Under the pieces are notes generated by a model. It was not told the origin of the DNA. It was given only the letters and a program-made list of their open reading frames with translations, and ran no database searches. The position numbers were made by a program, and so were the translations under genes. Shown here piece after piece: positions 10,554-19,712 of a stretch of 64,000 bases of DNA (its first letter is position 1; every line of letters starts with the position of its first letter). The DNA comes from Marinicella litoralis. GTDB lineage: Bacteria > Pseudomonadota > Gammaproteobacteria > Xanthomonadales > Marinicellaceae. The stretch is taken from the NCBI RefSeq assembly GCF_002591915.1, contig NZ_NIHB01000002.1, positions 628,133 through 692,132 of the forward strand, written 5' to 3'.

Positions 10554-10954
10554 ATAATATGCCCAGTGATTATAAAAATAACCAATTTCTCATATAACTA
10601 TATAAATCAATATGATAGGTGATTAATTAAGCTGGATTATGCTTGTTTTCTAAAAGCATATCCAGCGGATTATAATCAAATTTTTATCTATCGCCTTTAT
10701 TCGTACGACAATTCCTTCAGTTCAACCAGCCTGTTAAAATCACACTCAATTCTCTTTTTTTTAATTCTACACATTTCGGTGTTTTGTGAATCCTGTCACA
10801 TTTTTTTTCGCTGTTATGCCAATAATGATTTGTGGTTGTGAAAATAATGTTATATATTCTAACCGCCACAAAAACTAATATTATAAAAATAAGTGGTATA
10901 GCCAGATTGATGAATTCAATCTGAATTATAAAAAATAGAGGAGAGAAATCTAAT
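10554..10954. other. 401-bp intergenic region with two stem-loops
   Basis: No coding sequence is supported here. A long hairpin, GCTGGATTATGCTT (10631-10644) against AAGCATATCCAGC (10654-10666) with one bulged T, could close the SulP transcript although the T-rich stretch only begins about 14 bases later. A second stem-loop, CAGATTGA / TCAATCTG (10903-10910 and 10916-10923), lies in the probable 5' leader of the subtilase gene, just before its ribosome-binding site GAGGAGAGA, and could stabilise that mRNA. Confidence 0.55.
10830..10858 (+). promoter_or_regulatory. possible sigma-70 promoter of the subtilase gene
   Basis: TTGTGG (10830-10835) and TATATT (10853-10858) are separated by 17 bases and lie about 100 bases before the subtilase start. 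The -35 element is a weak match, so this is a moderate prediction. The surrounding DNA is very AT-rich, which raises the false-positive rate. Confidence 0.4.
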
Positions 10955-12991
10955 ATGAAAAAATTAGATATTGGTACGCGTTCGCCAAAAATTAAATTAA
11001 GAAGCGCAATTTCGAAGTCACTCACTGTTATTACTTTAGCAGCATCTTGCCAAATTTCTTTGGCTCAAATGTCAACCGGTTATGGCCTGGGTAATGACAA
11101 TTCTGGTAACAACAATACCGTTTCACAAATCAGGGGCATCAATTCTGCCACCAAGATTCCGAATCAATACATTGTTGTTTTTAAAGACAGCGTGGTGACA
11201 TCTCAGGCTGCCCTGTATGCCAACGAGCAATTCAGTGAAGCGGCTGCTCGTGCATCAGTTGTACAAGAAATGGCGGTCGACATGTCAACCATGGCACGTG
11301 GTGAAACACTACGCACCTACTCGACAGCTTTAAATGGCATGGTCTTAAAAAGTGATTCTCAACGAGCTGTTGATGCATTAACTAAAGATCCTCGGGTTGC
11401 TTTCATTGAAGCCGATCAAACAGTTTCAATTGGTGCCACACAAAGCAATGCCACTTGGGGTCTAGATCGTATTGATCAAGCCAACTTGCCTTTAAACAGT
11501 ACTTATAACTATGACGCCAATGGTACAGGTGTAAATGCCTACATTGTTGATACGGGTGTTCGCATTTCGCACAATGACTTTGGTAACAGAGGAAACTCTG
11601 GGTATACTGCCATCAATGATGGAAACGGTACCAACGACTGTAACGGTCATGGTACACACGTTGCAGGTACAGTAGGTGGTAGCACCTATGGTGTTGCAAA
11701 AAATGTTGAAATCTATGCTGTAAGGGTATTGGGTTGTAACGGCTCAGGTTCAAATTCTGGTGTAATTGCTGGTATCGACTGGGTTGCTGCCAATCACATC
11801 AAACCAGCTGTAGCCAATATGAGTTTAGGTGGTGGCGCCAGTTCAGCCACTGATAATGCCGTTAATTCTGCCGTTGCTGCTGGTATCACAATGGTTGTTG
11901 CTGCAGGTAATGACAACAGCAACGCGTGTAATTATTCACCTGCACGAGCTGCCTCAGCAGTAACTGTTGGCTCGACAGCAAGTAATGATGCAAGGTCATC
12001 TTTCTCTAACTACGGTACTTGTTTAGATATTTATGCACCTGGTTCTTCAATCACTTCAACTTGGTCAACCAGCAATACAGCGACCAACACGATCAGTGGA
12101 ACGTCAATGGCTGCACCACATGTAGCTGGAGTTGCCGCTTTGTATTTGGATGACAATCCGAATGCATCACCTGCTCAAGTTCAGGCTGCGATTGAAAACT
12201 CAGCCATTCCTAATAAAGTATCTGATGCCAAAACGGGTTCGCCAAACATTCTGTTGAATAACTTCAGCGGTGGCGGTACACCTCCAGATCCAGATCCAGA
12301 TCCAGTAGATGGCGTTTTAAGTAACGGCGTTGCCAAAACTGGCTTGTCAGGAGCTTCAGGTTCTCAAACTTACTTCACATTGGCTGTTCCTTCTGGCGCA
12401 ACAGATTTGAGTTTTGTATTGAGTGGTGGTTCAGGTGATGCTGACATGTATGTTAGGTTTGGCAGTGCGCCAACAACATCTACATATGATTGTCGTCCTT
12501 ACAGAAATGGTAACAACGAAACTTGTGACATCACCAATGTTCAAGCGGGCACATACCATGTTATGTTAAGAGGCTACAGCTCATACTCTGGCACAAGTTT
12601 AGTTGGTAGCTACACAGCTGGCGGCGGCGGTGGCGGTGGTACTAACTTCTTCGAAAACACCAACAATGTGACGATTTCATCAGGTGCGGGCAGTACAGTA
12701 AGCTCTACCATCAATGTAACTCGCACAGGTGCTTCGGGAACCATTACCATCAGAGCCGATATCAAACACACTTACCGTGGTGACTTATCCGCTAAGATCT
12801 ATGCACCAAACGGTGCAAGTGGTACAGTACATGCCAGAACCAACTCTTCTGACAGTGGTGATGATTTACTTATCGATATCGACTTGAATGCTGGAACCAT
12901 TGAATCCAGTGGCCAATGGAGGTTCGAAGTAACTGATCACGCTTCTCAAGATGGTGGTTATATTGATTCATGGAGTATTGAGTTTAATTAA
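10955..12991 (+). CDS. secreted S8 subtilisin-like peptidase with PPC and P domains
   Basis: Extracellular serine endopeptidase of the proteinase-K/aqualysin type. Order: long signal peptide (about 1-38, cleavage near SLAQ), I9 propeptide inhibitor (about 70-158), and S8 catalytic domain (about 190-430). The triad is Asp199 in YIVDTGV, His232 in NGHGTHVAG and Ser384 in SGTSMAAPHVAG. A Pro-Asp repeat linker (PPDPDPDPVD, about 443-452) leads to a PPC domain (about 455-555), a Gly linker and a proprotein-convertase P domain (about 565-678) ending GGYIDSWSIEFN. The C-terminal domains of such enzymes are often removed or help secretion by the type II pathway. The start is set by GAGGAGAGAAATCTAAT before ATG. 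All catalytic residues are present. Confidence 0.96.
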   Translation: MKKLDIGTRSPKIKLRSAISKSLTVITLAASCQISLAQMSTGYGLGNDNSGNNNTVSQIRGINSATKIPNQYIVVFKDSVVTSQAALYANEQFSEAAARASVVQEMAVDMSTMARGETLRTYSTALNGMVLKSDSQRAVDALTKDPRVAFIEADQTVSIGATQSNATWGLDRIDQANLPLNSTYNYDANGTGVNAYIVDTGVRISHNDFGNRGNSGYTAINDGNGTNDCNGHGTHVAGTVGGSTYGVAKNVEIYAVRVLGCNGSGSNSGVIAGIDWVAANHIKPAVANMSLGGGASSATDNAVNSAVAAGITMVVAAGNDNSNACNYSPARAASAVTVGSTASNDARSSFSNYGTCLDIYAPGSSITSTWSTSNTATNTISGTSMAAPHVAGVAALYLDDNPNASPAQVQAAIENSAIPNKVSDAKTGSPNILLNNFSGGGTPPDPDPDPVDGVLSNGVAKTGLSGASGSQTYFTLAVPSGATDLSFVLSGGSGDADMYVRFGSAPTTSTYDCRPYRNGNNETCDITNVQAGTYHVMLRGYSSYSGTSLVGSYTAGGGGGGGTNFFENTNNVTISSGAGSTVSSTINVTRTGASGTITIRADIKHTYRGDLSAKIYAPNGASGTVHARTNSSDSGDDLLIDIDLNAGTIESSGQWRFEVTDHASQDGGYIDSWSIEFN

Positions 12992-13019
12992 TTCAATCTT
13001 CAATGTTTCAATTAAAAAA

Positions 13020-13043
13020 GGAGGCTCAGGCCTCCTTTTTTTT
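13020..13043. terminator. intrinsic terminator, probably bidirectional
   Basis: GGAGGC (13020-13025), loop TCAG, GCCTCC (13030-13035), followed by eight T and preceded by six A on the plus strand. It ends the subtilase transcript. The last T bases overlap the stop codon of the convergent hydrolase gene (TTA at 13042-13044 read on the plus strand), so it can serve both directions. Confidence 0.92.
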
Positions 13044-13911
13044 ATGCTGCAATCAATGCATTCAATACTGCGTTTGACCACAGCTCTGGATTTTCTAACA
13101 TGGGGAAATGACCCAAGCCTTCCAGCAAGGTTAATTCACTGTTGCTTATTTCATCATTCAAAGTTTCTGCCATGGCCGCAACGGCAACAGGATCATTTTT
13201 GGCCCAAATGATTTTGATGGGAACATCAGTGGTTTTTAATGCGCCAATCCACCGATGCCAAAATTGGTAACGTTGACTGATGTACTGGGTTGTTTTAGGC
13301 AGTACACGCCGTCCTTGGTTACAATTCATCATGTACCACAAGGCATCAAGCTCTGATTGATCGACTCGCTCTTTATTATAATAAATGTTTTTAATATTTC
13401 TGGCAAAGATGCGGCGACTACTGAGTCGAGCAACTATTGGACCAGTCAATCGGTTTAACAATAATTTTTGTATCAATCGCAATTGAGCCATTTCAATGTG
13501 CATGCTGCCATTACACAACACAAATGAATCTATCTTTACGCCCAAGTTTTTGTGCAGATTGATTCTTGCCAATAATTCTGTCGCTATACTGGTCCCATAA
13601 TCATGTGCCAGTACAATGGCTTGGGTGATATTCAACTGCTGCCACAATAGCAATGCCTGGTCAGTCTGTTCAAACAATGAATAGGAGTAATTCAATGGCT
13701 TGGCTGAATAGCCAAAACCTAAATGATCATGAACGATGACCCTGAATTTATCCTCCAGTATTGGTATGGCCTTGTAGTAGTCATAAGAACAGGTTGGGTA
13801 GCCGTGTAACAACAATAAAGCGGGTTTATTCGAATTTGAGTCATAATAAAAGTGCTCGTAACCATTGACAGTGATAAAGCCGCCTCTTTGCTTCCATTGA
13901 TCTGCATCCAT
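13042..13911 (-). CDS. alpha/beta hydrolase, MEST-like
   Basis: Cytoplasmic alpha/beta-fold hydrolase of 289 residues. The oxyanion segment LLLHGYPTCSYDYYK (about 33-47), HDHLGFGYSAKP (about 61-72) and the nucleophile elbow LAHDYGTS with Asp104 resemble the vertebrate MEST/epoxide-hydrolase group. That group uses an aspartate nucleophile (HDYG or HDWG) rather than serine. The C-terminal catalytic His is in LLEGLGHFPMLENPE. The substrate is unknown; epoxide or dehalogenase chemistry is possible from the Asp nucleophile but not shown. Its stop codon lies inside the T-run of the convergent subtilase terminator. Confidence 0.85.
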   Translation of the reverse strand: MDADQWKQRGGFITVNGYEHFYYDSNSNKPALLLLHGYPTCSYDYYKAIPILEDKFRVIVHDHLGFGYSAKPLNYSYSLFEQTDQALLLWQQLNITQAIVLAHDYGTSIATELLARINLHKNLGVKIDSFVLCNGSMHIEMAQLRLIQKLLLNRLTGPIVARLSSRRIFARNIKNIYYNKERVDQSELDALWYMMNCNQGRRVLPKTTQYISQRYQFWHRWIGALKTTDVPIKIIWAKNDPVAVAAMAETLNDEISNSELTLLEGLGHFPMLENPELWSNAVLNALIAA

Positions 13912-13975
13912 AATGTTTTTACCCCAGTTTGATCAAGCTATATAATAGCTCACTTTAAAAGCTTAATTGAACTGA

Positions 13976-14869
13976 ATGAAACTCGCTATCATTACCTGTG
14001 AAAAACTTCCCAATGGCGTTAAAGATGACCAAATCTTTTTTCGTGCCTTAGTCAGCATGGGGATTGAAGTTGATTTATGTGTCTGGGACAGTCAAATTGA
14101 TTGGTCTCAGTATGAAGCATGTGTCTTGCGATCAGTATGGGATTATCATGAAAAAACCGAAGCTTTCACCCAATGGTTGACTGAAACGTCAAAGGTCACC
14201 CAATTAATTAACACCAAGGACATGGTGCTGTGGAATCAAAACAAATATTATTTGGCAGAACTTGAACAATTTGGCATCACCATTGCACCAACGACATGGA
14301 TCAAAAAAGAACAAGACTTCGATTTAGTCCATTGGTGTGAAGCCCAATCTGCCACAAAGTTTTTTCTTAAACCAGTGGTCGGAGCCGACTCATCGGGTAC
14401 ATTTCGTTTTCAAAAGTCCAATGAGGAAATCAACCAAGCCAACAATCACTTACAACAATGGCTGCCTAAAGTTGACATGATGTTACAACCCTATTTTAAT
14501 TCAGTTGAAACCTTTGGAGAAACTTCGGCCATATACTTTGGCGGCAGCTTATCACATGCTGTCAGAAAAATACCTGTCAGTGGAGATTACCGAGTTCAAG
14601 ATACCTTTGGTGCCAAAGACATTCCATACACTTTGAATGCGGCTGAAATGGTTTTGGCAAAAGCTTGTTTAGCATACCTAAATGAAAAATTTGGTGAAGT
14701 TCATTATGCTCGATTTGACTTTTTACATGATCAGGAGGGCACTGTATTTCTCAATGAAGCAGAATTGATAGAACCCTCCTTGTTCTTCAACCATATGCCC
14801 AGTGCTGCAGATAATTTGGCGCAAGTCATTTATCAGCAACTCAATCAATCAGAATCAGTAGAAAACTGA
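13976..14869 (+). CDS. ATP-grasp domain protein
   Basis: A 297-residue protein with the layout of the RimK/glutathione-synthetase-like ATP-grasp group. It has an N-terminal Rossmann-like half (MKLAIITCEKLPNGVKDDQ; VLRSVWDYH), a central region with a phosphate-binding loop (FFLKPVVGADSSGTFRF, about 133-149), and the metal/ATP residues in VHYARFDFL and FLNEAELIEPSLFF (about 241-270). Such enzymes ligate a carboxylate to an amine, thiol or peptide using ATP. The substrate here is unknown and no biosynthetic neighbour gives a hint. It is divergent from the MEST-like hydrolase with 64 bp between starts. No strong ribosome-binding site is visible. Confidence 0.82.
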   Translation: MKLAIITCEKLPNGVKDDQIFFRALVSMGIEVDLCVWDSQIDWSQYEACVLRSVWDYHEKTEAFTQWLTETSKVTQLINTKDMVLWNQNKYYLAELEQFGITIAPTTWIKKEQDFDLVHWCEAQSATKFFLKPVVGADSSGTFRFQKSNEEINQANNHLQQWLPKVDMMLQPYFNSVETFGETSAIYFGGSLSHAVRKIPVSGDYRVQDTFGAKDIPYTLNAAEMVLAKACLAYLNEKFGEVHYARFDFLHDQEGTVFLNEAELIEPSLFFNHMPSAADNLAQVIYQQLNQSESVEN

Positions 14870-14944
14870 CCCAGAGATGGCTGACATTGAAACTGCTTAA
14901 AAACCATACTTACTCAATCCCTCGCACAGTCTATTGACAGGAGT

Positions 14945-15244
14945 TTAAGGCAGCACTTTTAGATAAGGTTTGACCACCACTGTGGCATAAACCCCGGCTT
15001 TGATATAAGGATCATCATCAGCCCAGTTTTGGGCTGCAGCCAAAGATTCAAACTCAGCCACCACCAATGATCCGGTAAATGCAAGCGGATCTGGCTTACT
15101 TTCATCGGTTGCTGGGTGAGGTCCCGCAATCAACAAACGTCCAGCCTCATTAAGTGCTTGTAAGCGAGCCAGGTGCTGATCACGAACCGTCATTCGCAAT
15201 GCCAAGGACTCAGGTACATCGGTAGAAATAATAGCAAAATACAT
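14945..15244 (-). CDS. yciI: YciI family protein
   Basis: Small dimeric alpha-beta plaits protein of 99 residues. The family pattern is complete: MYFAIISTDVPES, the conserved RxxHLARLQAL helix (His29 region), the GPHPATDE loop with GSLVVAEFESLAAAQNW, and the ADDDPYIKAGVYATVVVKPY segment with the family's conserved Asp. Some relatives are implicated in dehydrochlorination or ring-cleavage chemistry; E. coli YciI has no proven reaction. The gene stands alone, convergent with the ATP-grasp gene. Confidence 0.92.
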   Translation of the reverse strand: MYFAIISTDVPESLALRMTVRDQHLARLQALNEAGRLLIAGPHPATDESKPDPLAFTGSLVVAEFESLAAAQNWADDDPYIKAGVYATVVVKPYLKVLP

Positions 15245-15307
15245 GATTTACTCAAGTAACAAAAGAAGGGTCGATTATAATGGTCTTTTTACCGAAACAA
15301 AATCATC

Positions 15308-15502
15308 ATGTCAGGAAATAAACGCAGTGAATTATCCATTGGTCTTGAAGTTTCAGTGGTCCAAAAACCACACCAACGCAGCGGTGAGTTGACCCAAGGT
15401 GTTATTGCTCGGATTTTAACCAATTCTCCCAACCACCCTCATGGTATCAAAGTCAAATTAGAGTCCGGTGTTGTTGGTCGCGTTAAATTAATCCATGACT
15501 GA
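15308..15502 (+). CDS. YwbE family protein
   Basis: A 64-residue protein matching the YwbE family: GLEVSVVQKPHQRSGELTQGVIARILTNSPNHPHGIKVKLESGVVGRV. It is probably a compact beta-barrel, and the many basic residues and conserved HPHGIKV element suggest nucleic-acid or translation-related binding, but no function is established. The reading frame runs 8 bases into the start of the next gene, so the two are probably translationally coupled. The start ATG is the only one compatible with the family N-terminus. Confidence 0.88.
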   Translation: MSGNKRSELSIGLEVSVVQKPHQRSGELTQGVIARILTNSPNHPHGIKVKLESGVVGRVKLIHD

Positions 15503-16124
15503 AGCCATTTTATACACTTTCAGAAGGTGCCCCTATGCCATCCGTGCACGAATGGCATTGGCCTACTCCGGTATTCAATGTGAATTACGTGAACTGATGT
15601 TGAAGGATAAGCCACAAGATATGCTTGATCATTCTCCCAAAGGGACTGTACCCGTTTTAATCACTGACAGTGGGGCAGTGATTGATGAGAGTTTAGATTT
15701 GATGTTATGGGCATTGAACAAAAATGATCCGGATCATTGGCTCAATGACGCAGCAACAAGCCATGAATTGATTCAACTTAATGACCACACCTTTAAACCG
15801 TTATTGGATCGTTACAAATATGCAGACCGGCACCCAGAGTTGTCGCCACAAGAACACCGTGAACTGACTCTACCATATATTGCGCATTTAAATGAATTAC
15901 TGGATAAACATACATTTTTGATTGCTGAACAAACCAGCCTGGCTGACACAGCCATCTTTCCTTTTATTAGGCAGTATGCTTTTGTCGATAAAGTTTGGTT
16001 TGATCAGCTGCCTTACACCAAACTGCAACAATGGCTGAAATTTTATCTGAATATGCCGCTGTTCAATCAAGTCATGAAAAAATACACATTATTTAATCAA
16101 GGCTTCAGTCACCGCTTTCCTTGA
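15495..16124 (+). CDS. glutathione S-transferase family protein
   Basis: Cytoplasmic GST-fold protein of 209 residues. The N-terminal thioredoxin-like domain has FRRCPYAIRARMALAYSGI (about 8-26), where CPYA resembles the Cys/Ser active-site position of omega/Grx2-like GSTs. The cis-Pro segment KGTVPVL and the ES helix start follow, and the C-terminal all-helical domain holds LADTAIFPFIRQYAF (about 154-168), the usual N-capping region. It overlaps ywbE by 8 bases. It is not the zeta-class maleylacetoacetate isomerase: the SSCSxRVR motif is absent. Substrate unknown. Confidence 0.85.
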   Translation: MTEAILYTFRRCPYAIRARMALAYSGIQCELRELMLKDKPQDMLDHSPKGTVPVLITDSGAVIDESLDLMLWALNKNDPDHWLNDAATSHELIQLNDHTFKPLLDRYKYADRHPELSPQEHRELTLPYIAHLNELLDKHTFLIAEQTSLADTAIFPFIRQYAFVDKVWFDQLPYTKLQQWLKFYLNMPLFNQVMKKYTLFNQGFSHRFP

Positions 16125-16139
16125 ATTGATCCTTTTGAT

Positions 16140-19100
16140 TCAATGTGCAATTCGAATGGTGTTGCGCCCTCCTGATTTACCTTGATACATGGCTTCATCG
16201 GCTTTTTTAATACAGTCATTCAATGACATGCCTTTTTCGCTTTGACATATTCCAAAGGTCAAAGTCACCGAAATAATGTTTTCGCCATATTTGAATTCGG
16301 TCCCTTCTACCGCTTCACGAATGCGATCAATCATAGGAAGCAGTTGATTGGCATTTTTCGCTTCAAAATAAAAAATAAATTCTTCACCGCCCCATCGGGC
16401 AACCATGTCTTCTTCTCTGATCATGGCCCGCATTATTTCACTGACTTTGATTAAAATCACATCGCCAGCAGCATGTCCATATTGGTCATTAATTTGTTTA
16501 AAATGATCAATGTCAGCCATCACCAAACAAATACCATCGATTGCCGGGTCCTTACGCTTCAACTCAATGGTCTTGATAAACGCCATTCTATTCGGTAAGC
16601 TGGTTAAATAATCTGAATGTGCTGCGGTTTTCAATTGGGCATTCAAATCACGCAATTCTGAAGTCCGACTTTTCACTTCGTTTTCTAAAGTTTGGTTTTG
16701 CCTTTTTATTTTGTTGGTTCTGAATTGATGTAAAAAGATGGCCAGAAGCACAAAGATGATACCAAATAATGCCCTAACCCAACCTTGATTCCACCACACT
16801 GGATGTATATTCAGATTGATAGACATCAATTCTTCAGACCAACGACCATCGTTGTTGATGGCTTTAACCTCTATTTGATAAGCGCCTGGATTTAAATGAC
16901 TTAACTCAATCATTCTGTTGCTGCTGATGTTCAACCATTCCTCATTCAAACCCATGATTCGATACCTGTATTTGATTTGTTCAGGTGCTTTGAAATCTAA
17001 GGCTGCAAACTCAAATGAAATGGCTCGATCCTCATGATAGAGATCAAATTGGTTTTGTTTGGAAACCCATTGAGCATTTTGAACTGGCTGATTGTTAACC
17101 CAAACTTGAGACAGGATAAGCGGTGGCTTGTACTGTTTACTTTGTTTAATTAAACGGGGGTAAAATGAATAATAGCCATTGATACTACCGATATAAATGA
17201 CATCATTGGCGTCGATGGTCGATGACCGATTACCAAAACCATCATTACTGATTGATTCATTGAGGATGTAATTATTGATTTCCTCTTTTTCTGGGTTGAA
17301 ACGAGACAGTCCAAATTTATAAACTATCCACAAATTCTGATTTGAATCTTCATGAATTGATCCGATGGAATCACTTAACAAGCCATTCGATTGCGAATAT
17401 TGCTTAAAATTTAAACTTTCTGGTAAAAATTGATTCAAACCCCTCGCAGTGGCAATCCATAATCTTCCCATACTGTCCTGAAAAATGTCTTTAATACGAT
17501 TAGATGAGATGCTGTTGATGTCGCCATAGTCATGTTTGAAAAGTTCTATTTGCTGACTTTCCGGATCTAACCTAAATACACCAGCTAAATTACTACCAAT
17601 CCAAATATGTTGATGATTGTCCTCATAAATCACGCTGATGTTCATGTCGGTAAGTGATTGACCATCAACCGTTTGCATCAATTTTGCAGTATGTGTCATT
17701 GGGTTCCATTGCAGTACACCGATGTTATACAAGGCCAACCACAAATCACCATTTAATGATTCTGTTACAGAAAAGACATCTGTTGGTTCAATTCCAACTA
17801 AATCAAAGGGTTCATTCTTAATTTCTGCCTTAAGTGAATTGCTTGGTAACAGAAACAGACCAGCACTGGTGCCGATCCAAAAGCCATTTTCTTTGGTTTT
17901 TTTAATGGTTCGTATGATGCCCGGAATTTCATTCAATCCATCAACCACGACCTTTGAAGAAGGTGCTGCTATGGGGTGTTGGTAAACGGTTTCTGAAGTG
18001 CCAATCAAGAGGTTACTGAATTCATCGGTATTGATGGTCCATACTTGCTTGTTTTGTTCAGTGGCTTCTGATTCCGAAACATAGTTGGTGTGTAATTTAA
18101 ACAAACCACCAGCCTGATCAATTTTGACCACTCCGTTATCACGTGTGGCTAACCACAACAGACCGGAACGATCTCGTAGGATTTGCCTGACATCTAAATG
18201 GGCATAAGCTTGCCATAACTCACCCCCTTCGTCGGTTTTAAATAACTGCTTTGTTGCATCATATTCATAAAGACCTTCCATGGTAGCAATCAATAATTTT
18301 CCACCAGCCTCAAAATGAATGTCATTGATTTTTATGGTTTTATTGTTTGAAAAATGAAGCGTAAATTGCTTGGTGTCAATGTCAAAACTATACAAACCAG
18401 TAGAGGAGCCAATCCACAGCACATCTTCGTCCATTTGAATGTTCCTGAATTGGTTGGATGATATATTACTGATCAATGATGCGGGTAATTTAAAATGCTG
18501 ATAAATCCCTGTATTAACATTCAATTGGCTCAAGCCTTGAGAGGTTCCTAACCATATATTGCCCAAACTGTCTTCTTCGATATCCCAAACGCGAGATTGA
18601 CTAAAACCACTGTTATCTTGTTTTTTTCCACCAAAGTAGTTCAGTTGATCGCCTTTCATTTGGTAAAGACCACTGCCTGTGCCTATCCACATACTGTGTT
18701 GGCTGTCTTCAAAAAATGTTTGGACATTTTCAGAAATCATTTGATCTGTTTTTGAACTTGAATAGGGCAATCTGGTTAATTCACCGTTGTTCAAGTCTAT
18801 GACATTGGCACCACCGCCAAATGTACCAATCCACAAATGATTCTCAGAATCCAGATATATGTTCCCGGCGTTGTTATTTGATATCGTACTTTCATCTGCA
18901 CCATCATGTCTGAATACTTTGAAAGAGTAACCATCATAGCGCGCCAAACCACTTGTGGTTCCAAACCACATGTAGCCTGTTTTGTCTTGCGACATAGAAT
19001 ATACGGTTGAATCAGGTAGGCCATCTTCCATGGACAGTTCAACAGCTTGCCACTGATCTGAATGACTAGAAATTGCCGCCCATGAAACCAATAACAAAAC

Positions 19101-19142
19101 GGAAGTTAAATAATTTTTAAGATTAAAGAATACAGTTTTCAT
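16140..19142 (-). CDS. Reg_prop sensor diguanylate cyclase (GGDEF) with I-site
   Basis: Second membrane-bound c-di-GMP synthase of the propeller-sensor type. Signal peptide (MKTVFF...), about twelve Reg_prop repeats (LWIGTGSGLYQ, IWLGTSQGLSQ and others), Y_Y_Y domain, one transmembrane helix (RALFGIIFVLLAIFLH), coiled coil, then GGDEF with RWGGEEFIFYF. Unlike the other two GGDEF proteins in this window it keeps an inhibitory I-site, REED, five residues before GGEEF, so product feedback is likely. The frame is open to a GTG at 19202 and an ATG at 19193, which has GGAG close by. The inner ATG at 19142 is preferred because it puts the signal peptide at the N-terminus. It is convergent with the GST gene, 15 bases apart. 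Confidence 0.9.
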   Translation of the reverse strand: MKTVFFNLKNYLTSVLLLVSWAAISSHSDQWQAVELSMEDGLPDSTVYSMSQDKTGYMWFGTTSGLARYDGYSFKVFRHDGADESTISNNNAGNIYLDSENHLWIGTFGGGANVIDLNNGELTRLPYSSSKTDQMISENVQTFFEDSQHSMWIGTGSGLYQMKGDQLNYFGGKKQDNSGFSQSRVWDIEEDSLGNIWLGTSQGLSQLNVNTGIYQHFKLPASLISNISSNQFRNIQMDEDVLWIGSSTGLYSFDIDTKQFTLHFSNNKTIKINDIHFEAGGKLLIATMEGLYEYDATKQLFKTDEGGELWQAYAHLDVRQILRDRSGLLWLATRDNGVVKIDQAGGLFKLHTNYVSESEATEQNKQVWTINTDEFSNLLIGTSETVYQHPIAAPSSKVVVDGLNEIPGIIRTIKKTKENGFWIGTSAGLFLLPSNSLKAEIKNEPFDLVGIEPTDVFSVTESLNGDLWLALYNIGVLQWNPMTHTAKLMQTVDGQSLTDMNISVIYEDNHQHIWIGSNLAGVFRLDPESQQIELFKHDYGDINSISSNRIKDIFQDSMGRLWIATARGLNQFLPESLNFKQYSQSNGLLSDSIGSIHEDSNQNLWIVYKFGLSRFNPEKEEINNYILNESISNDGFGNRSSTIDANDVIYIGSINGYYSFYPRLIKQSKQYKPPLILSQVWVNNQPVQNAQWVSKQNQFDLYHEDRAISFEFAALDFKAPEQIKYRYRIMGLNEEWLNISSNRMIELSHLNPGAYQIEVKAINNDGRWSEELMSINLNIHPVWWNQGWVRALFGIIFVLLAIFLHQFRTNKIKRQNQTLENEVKSRTSELRDLNAQLKTAAHSDYLTSLPNRMAFIKTIELKRKDPAIDGICLVMADIDHFKQINDQYGHAAGDVILIKVSEIMRAMIREEDMVARWGGEEFIFYFEAKNANQLLPMIDRIREAVEGTEFKYGENIISVTLTFGICQSEKGMSLNDCIKKADEAMYQGKSGGRNTIRIAH

Positions 19143-19202
19143 GGCCAAACAAGTTGGAATAGGCAACCGGGTATAAATTGAACACTTCGTCATAGGCTCC
19201 AC

Positions 19203-19712
19203 ACTTCTTTAACTGTCAAAATAATTATTTTGACCACACACCATTAAATAATAACACAAAGATGTTTTTCCACGGTACGCTTGAGATAAAGAATGTCCAT
19301 AATTCGTCGATTTAACAACATCAATGAAATTTTACTTACTAAAAACACGTATTTTGATACTTTTTAGCAGTAATTAATGTGATTTTTTGTTAACAATGGT
19401 CATAAAAGCCTAAATAAAACCATCGCAAGGATATAAATACATTAAATCCTGTGGTTCAAATTCATCCAATTGTGTATCACAAGGCATTCATGTTTTGTTA
19501 TCCAGTGTTAAACACCGCTGGCAACAATCCAAATTCAGTTCTGTATATCAGGAATACAACACCACATTACAGGTTTAAGATATATTAAGAGATCAACAAA
19601 CCAAGTAATTTTCAGTTAAGCTTGGATTTTTTGGTTTCATCATTAAAATACCCAAACATTATATTTCAATCATTTTGCGCCTGATTTACGTTCAGGTTAG
19701 CAGGAGAACAAC
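19203..19712. other. 510-bp intergenic region, no gene
   Basis: Lies between the divergent second Reg_prop cyclase and trhO. It is AT-rich with no coding frame I can support. Apart from the palindrome at 19215-19234 and the trhO ribosome-binding site (AGCAGGAG before 19713), I see only a weak CCAAG/CTTGG stem followed by ATTTTTT near 19605-19638. Confidence 0.5.
19215..19234. promoter_or_regulatory. 20-bp perfect palindrome upstream of diguanylate cyclase
   Basis: GTCAAAATAATTATTTTGAC is a perfect 20-base inverted repeat with no loop, upstream of the second Reg_prop cyclase. Read on the minus strand it ends in TTGACA, a consensus -35 hexamer, so a dimeric regulator bound there would cover the promoter. 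No strong -10 element is seen at 17-18 bases, so the promoter part is tentative. Confidence 0.45.

Noticed and set aside
12287-12310. GATCCA tandem repeat as a phase-variable microsatellite
   Set aside because: It encodes the Asp-Pro linker of the subtilase in 6-base units, so length changes stay in frame and would not switch the gene.
15495-16124. GST as the missing maleylacetoacetate isomerase
   Set aside because: The zeta-class SSCSxRVR active-site motif is absent and the gene is 8 kb from the homogentisate operon.
19605-19638. Weak CCAAG/CTTGG terminator before trhO
   Set aside because: Stem of 5 bp with a 15-base loop is too weak and no transcript is known to enter it.
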